Source of the DNA: Streptomyces sp. CB02980
GTDB lineage: Bacteria; Actinomycetota; Actinomycetes; Streptomycetales; Streptomycetaceae
NCBI RefSeq assembly: GCF_014451325.2
Contig: NZ_JACSCH020000017.1
Location: forward strand, 1 to 64,000
Direction of reading: 5' to 3'
Length of the DNA stretch: 64,000 nucleotides
Below are positions 59,521 through 64,000 of the stretch, one piece after another; the stretch's first letter is position 1, and each line of letters begins with the position of its first letter. The position numbers and the translations under genes are program-made. The notes below the pieces were generated by a model. That model had not been told where the DNA came from, made no database searches, and was given only the letters and a program-made list of their open reading frames with translations.

Positions 59521-60654
59521 TCAGGGGGTACGGGGCCAGAGACCGGGGTCGGGGGTGAAGCGCACCCGGAGGTCCCCCTCGACGAGTCCCGCGCCAGTGA
59601 CGGTGCAGCGGCGCAGGGCGGCCGGCAGGGGCACGTTGCGGCGGAAGGCGCCGACGGTCAGGAGCAGTTCGTCACCCCTGCGGACGAGGGACAGATCCTC
59701 CTTGACGGCCCCGGGGAGGCCGATGTGCCACACCAGGACGCCGTCCTCCTCCCGGCGGTCCTCGACGGACCACGCCGGTACGGGGTCGGGGACGGCCGCC
59801 GGGCGCCGGGCGGGCGCGAGCAGCACGAGGTCCTCGGGTCCGCGGGGGTCCCGGCCGAGGTGCGGTAGCACGTCGACCACGTCGAAGGCGGTACGGAGCT
59901 CCGCGAGGTGCCGGTGCTGCCGGGTGGTGAGTCCGGTGAGCCAGGGGTCCTCGGACTCGGCGGGCAGCAGCCGGTTGGCGACGACGGAGTCGAGGGCGAG
60001 GCGCTGGAGGGCGAGGCCGAGCCGGGCGGTGCGCAGGGCGCGGACGGCGGGGGGGCCGGGTTCGAGGACCAGCCGGACGCTGGTGGTGGGGGCGTCGACG
60101 ACGGCCTGGACGGCGGCCAGCTCGGTCTCCCAGCGCCCGGTGGTCTCGTACAGCCACTGCGCGGGCATCGGGACCCCGGCGAGCTGGGCGAGCATCGGGC
60201 GCAGGGCGCGGGCGGCCTGCCGTTCCGGCGGCAGGAGGCGGCGCAGATAGCGGCGGAGCTGCTCGGGCAGGGCGAGGAGGGCGAGGGCCTCGGCGAGCGG
60301 CGGCAGGTCGACCACGGCGAGCTCGTGGTCGCCCTCGGCGGCGTCGCGCAGGGCGCGCAGCAGGGCGAACTGGCGGCTGCCGGGGAGTTCGGTGAGCTCG
60401 GCGTCCTCGAAGGGCGCGGCGCCCAGCAGGTCGAGGGCGGTGGATGAGCGGGCCTGGAGGGCGAGGAACTCACGGCGGAAGTCACCCGCCGGCCGGGGGC
60501 GCAGGACGCGGAGTCCGTCCTGGGCCGGCAGCGGCTCGACGTCCTCGGAGACGAGCAGGACCCGGCGGCCCGCCCGCGCCTCGGCGAGGGCGGTCGCGGC
60601 GGCGACGGTGGTGCGACCGGCGCCGCCGGACCCGGTGACAAGGATGATCCGCAT
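59521..60654 (-). CDS. ArsA/Get3-like ATPase with altered P-loop
   Basis: A 377-aa protein of the ArsA family, which handle tail-anchored proteins or metalloid export. The start MRIILVTGSGGAGRTTVAAA aligns with the deviant Walker A GKGGVGKTT, but both lysines are replaced (Ser8 and Arg14). The C-terminal about 90 residues form an HSP20-like ArsA tail (VWHIGLPGAVKEDLSLVRRG). No arsenic genes adjoin. Loss of both lysines suggests little ATPase activity or a regulatory partner role; that is inference. Confidence 0.82.
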   Translation of the reverse strand: MRIILVTGSGGAGRTTVAAATALAEARAGRRVLLVSEDVEPLPAQDGLRVLRPRPAGDFRREFLALQARSSTALDLLGAAPFEDAELTELPGSRQFALLRALRDAAEGDHELAVVDLPPLAEALALLALPEQLRRYLRRLLPPERQAARALRPMLAQLAGVPMPAQWLYETTGRWETELAAVQAVVDAPTTSVRLVLEPGPPAVRALRTARLGLALQRLALDSVVANRLLPAESEDPWLTGLTTRQHRHLAELRTAFDVVDVLPHLGRDPRGPEDLVLLAPARRPAAVPDPVPAWSVEDRREEDGVLVWHIGLPGAVKEDLSLVRRGDELLLTVGAFRRNVPLPAALRRCTVTGAGLVEGDLRVRFTPDPGLWPRTP

Positions 60655-60720
60655 GCGGAGGACGTTACCCGCGCCCTCCCGACGCTCGGACGGGAGGACG
60701 TGACCGGCCCCCTGCGGGGC

Positions 60721-61164
60721 TCACGCGCCGGATTCGACGCGCTTCTTCAGGCCCGCGAGCGCCCGGTCGATGATGACCTTCTCCGCCTTGCGCTTGATCA
60801 TGCCGAGCATCGGGATCTTCACGTCGACCGTCAGCTGGTACGTGACCTCCGTGCGGTCACCGCCGCCCACCGCCGCCAGCCGGTACGACCCGTCGAGGGA
60901 CCGCAGCATCTGGGACTTGACCAGCGTCCAGCTGACCTCGTCGCCTCCGGTCCAGGTGTACGCGAGGGTGTGGTCGTCCTTGATCGCGCCGGCGTCGAGG
61001 AGCAGCCGCACCTTCTCGGCGCGGCCGGCCTCGTCGGTCTCCAGGACCTCGGCCTCCTTCACCTCGCCCGTCCACTCGGGGTAGCGGGCGAAGTCGGCGA
61101 TCACGCCCATGACGTCGGCCGGTGCCGCCTCGATGGTGATGCTCGAGCTGGTGTGTTCGGCCAT
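60721..61164 (-). CDS. SRPBCC (polyketide cyclase/START-like) family protein
   Basis: A 147-aa hydrophobic-cavity protein with SITIEAAPADVMGVIADFARYP at its start (two blocks), EVKEAEVLETDEAG and VTYQLTVDVKIPMLG. These cyclase/dehydrase-like proteins bind lipids or aromatics. Gene order beside an ArsA-like ATPase is conserved in Streptomyces as I recall. No ligand can be inferred. Confidence 0.88.
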   Translation of the reverse strand: MAEHTSSSITIEAAPADVMGVIADFARYPEWTGEVKEAEVLETDEAGRAEKVRLLLDAGAIKDDHTLAYTWTGGDEVSWTLVKSQMLRSLDGSYRLAAVGGGDRTEVTYQLTVDVKIPMLGMIKRKAEKVIIDRALAGLKKRVESGA

Positions 61165-61254
61165 CGTGGTGGCTCCTCCACTGTGCGGTCCGGCGGAAGT
61201 AAAAGGGGCACAAGCGTGCCGACGGAAGGCTATCGCGCTGTGACGCGGGGCCCG

Positions 61255-62022
61255 TCACCACTCCAGGGCGAAGGGCCTGCCCGTCGAGGCGAAGTGGCCG
61301 ACGTTCACGCACTCGGTCGACGCGATCCGCATCCGCCGGGCCAGCGGCTGGTGGACGTGGCCGAACAGGGCGTAGCGGGGCCTGGTGCGCCGGATGGCGT
61401 CGAGCAGGGCGCGGCTGCCGCGCTCGAAGCGGCGGGCGACGGTGTCGTACGTCAGGTCCGGCACGTCGGGCGGGATGTGGGAGCAGAGCACGTCGACCTC
61501 GCCGAGCGCCTCGACCTTCGCCGCGTACTCCTCGTCGGAGATCTCGTACGGCGTGCGCATGGGGGTGCGCAGACCGCCGCCGACGAAGCCGAAGACGAGG
61601 CCGCCGACCTCGACCCGCTCGCCGTCGAGGACGGTCGTCCCGGGCCGGGCGAATTCGGGCCAGAAGCGGGGGATGTCGACGTTGCCGTAGGTGGCGTACG
61701 TCGGGGTGGGGAAGGCGGCGAAGAGTTCGGCGTACTGGCGGCGGACCGCGCCCTCGATCGCGGTCTCGCGGTCGACGTCGAGCTCGGCCCAGAGGCGACG
61801 TCCCAGGTCACGGGCCTCGTCGAAGCGTCGGGCAGTGCGCAGCTCGACCAGCCGGTCGGCGTTCTCGACGCCGAAGAGGTCGGGGAAGATCCCGCGGCTG
61901 TGGTCGGCGTAGTCGAGGAAGAGGACCAGGTCCCCCAGGCATATCAGGGCGTCGGCCCCGTCCCCCGCCCTGGCGAGGTCTCCGGCGTTGCCGTGCACGT
62001 CACTGACCACATGGACTCGCAT
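61255..62022 (-). CDS. Metallophosphoesterase
   Basis: A 255-aa calcineurin-like phosphoesterase with the metal motifs VVSDVHGNAGDL, CLGDLVLF, TYGNVD, LCSHIPPDV and LFGHVHQP in the usual order. The substrate is unknown. ATG 62022 has no ribosome site but a -10 element 6 nt upstream. It is divergent from the acyl-CoA ligase gene. Confidence 0.92.
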   Translation of the reverse strand: MRVHVVSDVHGNAGDLARAGDGADALICLGDLVLFLDYADHSRGIFPDLFGVENADRLVELRTARRFDEARDLGRRLWAELDVDRETAIEGAVRRQYAELFAAFPTPTYATYGNVDIPRFWPEFARPGTTVLDGERVEVGGLVFGFVGGGLRTPMRTPYEISDEEYAAKVEALGEVDVLCSHIPPDVPDLTYDTVARRFERGSRALLDAIRRTRPRYALFGHVHQPLARRMRIASTECVNVGHFASTGRPFALEW

Positions 62023-62028
62023 GGGCCC

Positions 62029-62034
62029 ACCTTA
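62029..62034 (-). promoter_or_regulatory. -10 element for leaderless metallophosphoesterase mRNA
   Basis: TAAGGT on the minus strand ends 6 nt (GGGCCC) before the ATG at 62022. The rest of the divergent gap to 62277 holds a 12-bp palindrome, CACACATGTGTG (62100-62111), but no clear gene. Confidence 0.5.
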
Positions 62035-62277
62035 GGGGGTGTCACCTGCGGTTACTTCCGAGTCTGGAAACCTGTGGATTACTGTGCGGAGAGCACCGCC
62101 ACACATGTGTGACGCACGGAACATCTGGCCGGAACCCCCTATCCGGAACCATGTACTGATGGGTAACGTCCGGGCAGTCCAGTCGTGCTCTCCCCCACGG
62201 AGCACCCGCCAGTTCTTGGACTTCACCGGTGCATCACACAGAGCCGTGGCGCCGGCGCCCGATGAGGAGCAGCAGTC

Positions 62278-64000
62278 TTGCGCGAGTTCAGCCTTCCGGC
62301 CCTGTACGAGGTCCCCGCGGACGGCAACCTGACGGATCTCATCCGCCGCAACGCCTCCCAGCACCCAGACGTCGCCGTCATGGGCCGCAAGGTCGACGGT
62401 GTGTGGACGGATGTGACCGCGACGCAGTTCCTCGCGGAGGTCCGCGGGGCCGCCAAGGGCCTGATCGCGGCCGGTGTCGAGCCGGGCGACCGGGTCGCAC
62501 TGCTCTCCCGTACGCGATACGAGTGGGTCCTCCTCGACTTCGCGATCTGGAGTGCGGGCGGCGTGACCGTCCCCGTGTACGAGACCAGCTCGCCGGAGCA
62601 GATCCAGTGGATCCTCGGCGACTCGGGCGCGACCCTGGTGCTCGTCGAGAGCGGTGCGCACCAGGAGTCGGTGGAGTCCGTACGGGCGGACCTGCCGGAA
62701 CTGAAGGGCATCTGGCAGATCGAGGACGACGCGGTCGCGCAGCTGACCGCGACCGGGCTCGACGTGTCCGACGAGCTGCTCGACGAGCGCATGTCGGCGG
62801 CGAACGCGGACGACCCGGCGACGATCGTCTACACCTCGGGCACCACGGGCCGCCCCAAGGGCTGCGTCCTGACCCACCGGGCCTTCTTCGCCGAGTGCGG
62901 CAACGTGGTGGCGCGGCTGAAGCCGCTGTTCCGTACCGGCGAGTGTTCGGTGCTGCTGTTCCTGCCGGCCGCGCACGTCTTCGGGCGCCTCGTCGAGATC
63001 GCGTCCGTGATGGCGCCGATCCGTCTCGGCTGCGTCCCCGACATCAAGAACCTCACGGACGAGCTGGCCTCGTTCCGGCCGACGCTGATCCTGGGCGTGC
63101 CCCGGGTCTTCGAGAAGGTCTACAACTCGGCGCGGGCCAAGGCTCAGGCCGACGGCAAGGGCAAGATCTTCGACAAGGCCGCGCACACGGCCATCGCGTA
63201 CAGCAGGGCGCTGAGCACCCCGCAGGGCCCGTCCTTCGGCCTCAGGCTGAAGCACAAGATCTTCGACAAGCTGGTCTTCAGCAAGCTGCGGGCGGTGCTC
63301 GGCGGCCGCGGCGAGTACGCGATCTCGGGCGGCGCGCCGCTGGGTGAGCGGCTGGGCCACTTCTTCCGGGGCATCGGCTTCACGGTGCTGGAGGGCTACG
63401 GCCTGACGGAGTCGTGCGCGGCGACGGCGTTCAACCCCTGGGACCGGCAGAAGATCGGCACGGTCGGTCAGCCGCTGCCGGGTTCGGTGGTGCGGATCGC
63501 CGACGACGGCGAGGTGCTGCTGCACGGCGAGCACATCTTCTCGCGGTACTGGAACAACGAGGCGGCGACGGCCGAGGCGCTGGCGGACGGCTGGTTCCAC
63601 ACGGGCGACATCGGCACCCTCGACGAGGACGGCTACCTCGCGATCACCGGCCGGAAGAAGGAGATCCTGGTGACGGCGGGCGGCAAGAACGTCGCCCCGG
63701 CGGTCATCGAGGACCGGATCCGGGCGCACGCGCTGGTCGCGGAGTGCATGGTGGTCGGCGACGGCCGCCCGTTCGTGGGCGCGCTGGTCACGATCGACGA
63801 GGAGTTCCTGGGCCGCTGGGCCTCGGAGCACGGCAAGCCGGCGGGCTCGACGGCGGTCACCCTCCGGGACGACGCGGACCTGGTGGCGGAGGTCCAGCGC
63901 GCGATCGACGACGGCAACGCGGCGGTCTCCAAGGCGGAGTCGGTGCGCAAGTTCCGCATCCTCCCGGCGCAGTTCACGGAGGAGGCGGGCCACATCACCC
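62278..64000 (+). CDS. Long-chain fatty acid-CoA ligase (5' part, cut by window edge)
   Basis: An AMP-forming acyl-CoA synthetase activating fatty acids; 574 codons are visible with no stop before the right edge. Motifs include the P-loop YTSGTTGRPKGC, LPAAHVFGR, GGAPLGERLG, the A5 motif GYGLTES, DGWFHTGDIG and the A8-A10 region ITGRKKEILVTAGGKNVAP. The start is TTG 62278, with GAGGAG 8 nt upstream and reading REFSLPALYE; no ATG fits. It resembles FadD15/FACL-type enzymes of actinobacteria. Confidence 0.93.
   Translation, partial: MREFSLPALYEVPADGNLTDLIRRNASQHPDVAVMGRKVDGVWTDVTATQFLAEVRGAAKGLIAAGVEPGDRVALLSRTRYEWVLLDFAIWSAGGVTVPVYETSSPEQIQWILGDSGATLVLVESGAHQESVESVRADLPELKGIWQIEDDAVAQLTATGLDVSDELLDERMSAANADDPATIVYTSGTTGRPKGCVLTHRAFFAECGNVVARLKPLFRTGECSVLLFLPAAHVFGRLVEIASVMAPIRLGCVPDIKNLTDELASFRPTLILGVPRVFEKVYNSARAKAQADGKGKIFDKAAHTAIAYSRALSTPQGPSFGLRLKHKIFDKLVFSKLRAVLGGRGEYAISGGAPLGERLGHFFRGIGFTVLEGYGLTESCAATAFNPWDRQKIGTVGQPLPGSVVRIADDGEVLLHGEHIFSRYWNNEAATAEALADGWFHTGDIGTLDEDGYLAITGRKKEILVTAGGKNVAPAVIEDRIRAHALVAECMVVGDGRPFVGALVTIDEEFLGRWASEHGKPAGSTAVTLRDDADLVAEVQRAIDDGNAAVSKAESVRKFRILPAQFTEEAGHIT

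Noticed and set aside
62100..62111. CACACATGTGTG palindrome as an operator
   Set aside because: It is a short simple palindrome far from a recognisable promoter element; evidence is too thin for a feature.

Overview
The window reads as a core segment of a Streptomyces chromosome. GC content is very high, many starts are GTG, and the order rsmH-ftsL-ftsI-murE-murF-mraY-murD-ftsW-murG-ftsQ-ftsZ-pgeF-yggS-sepF-yggT-divIVA is the Streptomyces division and cell wall (dcw) cluster without mraZ, ftsA, ddl or murC. From memory the whole gene order matches the S. coelicolor divIVA (SCO2077) to glkA (SCO2126) region and beyond. No insertion sequence, prophage, integrase, CRISPR array, rRNA or tRNA gene was seen. 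This is conserved housekeeping DNA, so most of the interest lies in regulatory sites, repeats and poorly characterised genes.

Layout. Bases 1-362 hold short GC-rich repeats and the divIVA terminator. Bases 363-18075 (minus strand) are the dcw cluster, with many 4-nt stop/start overlaps, a promoter upstream of rsmH and a separate regulated gap upstream of ftsZ. Bases 18403-23882 (plus) carry a beta-carbonic anhydrase and a MoxR / DUF58 / transglutaminase operon. Bases 23883-24526 are a repeat-rich gap. Bases 24527-33827 hold small conserved actinobacterial genes (DUF3040, methyltransferase, SAV_6107-type), a degenerate ABC ATPase with a YhgE/Pip-type membrane protein and a TetR regulator, a DUF4126 protein, a CrtI-like oxidoreductase and a Tyr/Gln-rich membrane protein. 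Bases 33882-39956 hold metF, thiE, an Rv2175c-type DNA-binding gene, a ferredoxin-reductase-like flavoprotein, and thiO-thiS-thiG behind a TPP riboswitch.

Bases 40052-45100 hold a PASTA Ser/Thr kinase, endonuclease IV, a His-rich DUF4396 membrane protein behind a CsoR-type copper operator, a sulfite-oxidase-like protein, bacterioferritin, and its ferredoxin behind an iron box. Bases 45233-52648 link aromatic amino-acid synthesis (class II DAHP synthase; fused anthranilate synthase TrpEG with a three-Trp leader peptide and attenuator) with a large secreted amidase and a D-lactate-type dehydrogenase. Bases 52756-64000 hold the MacRS two-component system, an acyltransferase, an esterase, an acidic membrane protein, an EEP hydrolase, glucokinase glkA, DUF5304, an ArsA-like ATPase with an altered P-loop, an SRPBCC protein, a metallophosphoesterase and the 5' part of a long-chain acyl-CoA ligase cut by the window edge.

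The best candidates for under-described biology are the copper-operator / His-rich DUF4396 gene, the two ATPases with Lys-to-Arg P-loops, a family of dispersed palindromic intergenic repeats, and an 18-bp duplication spanning the convergent stops of trpEG and the dehydrogenase gene. At least nine genes have a -10 hexamer 6-7 nt upstream of the start codon, indicating leaderless mRNAs.
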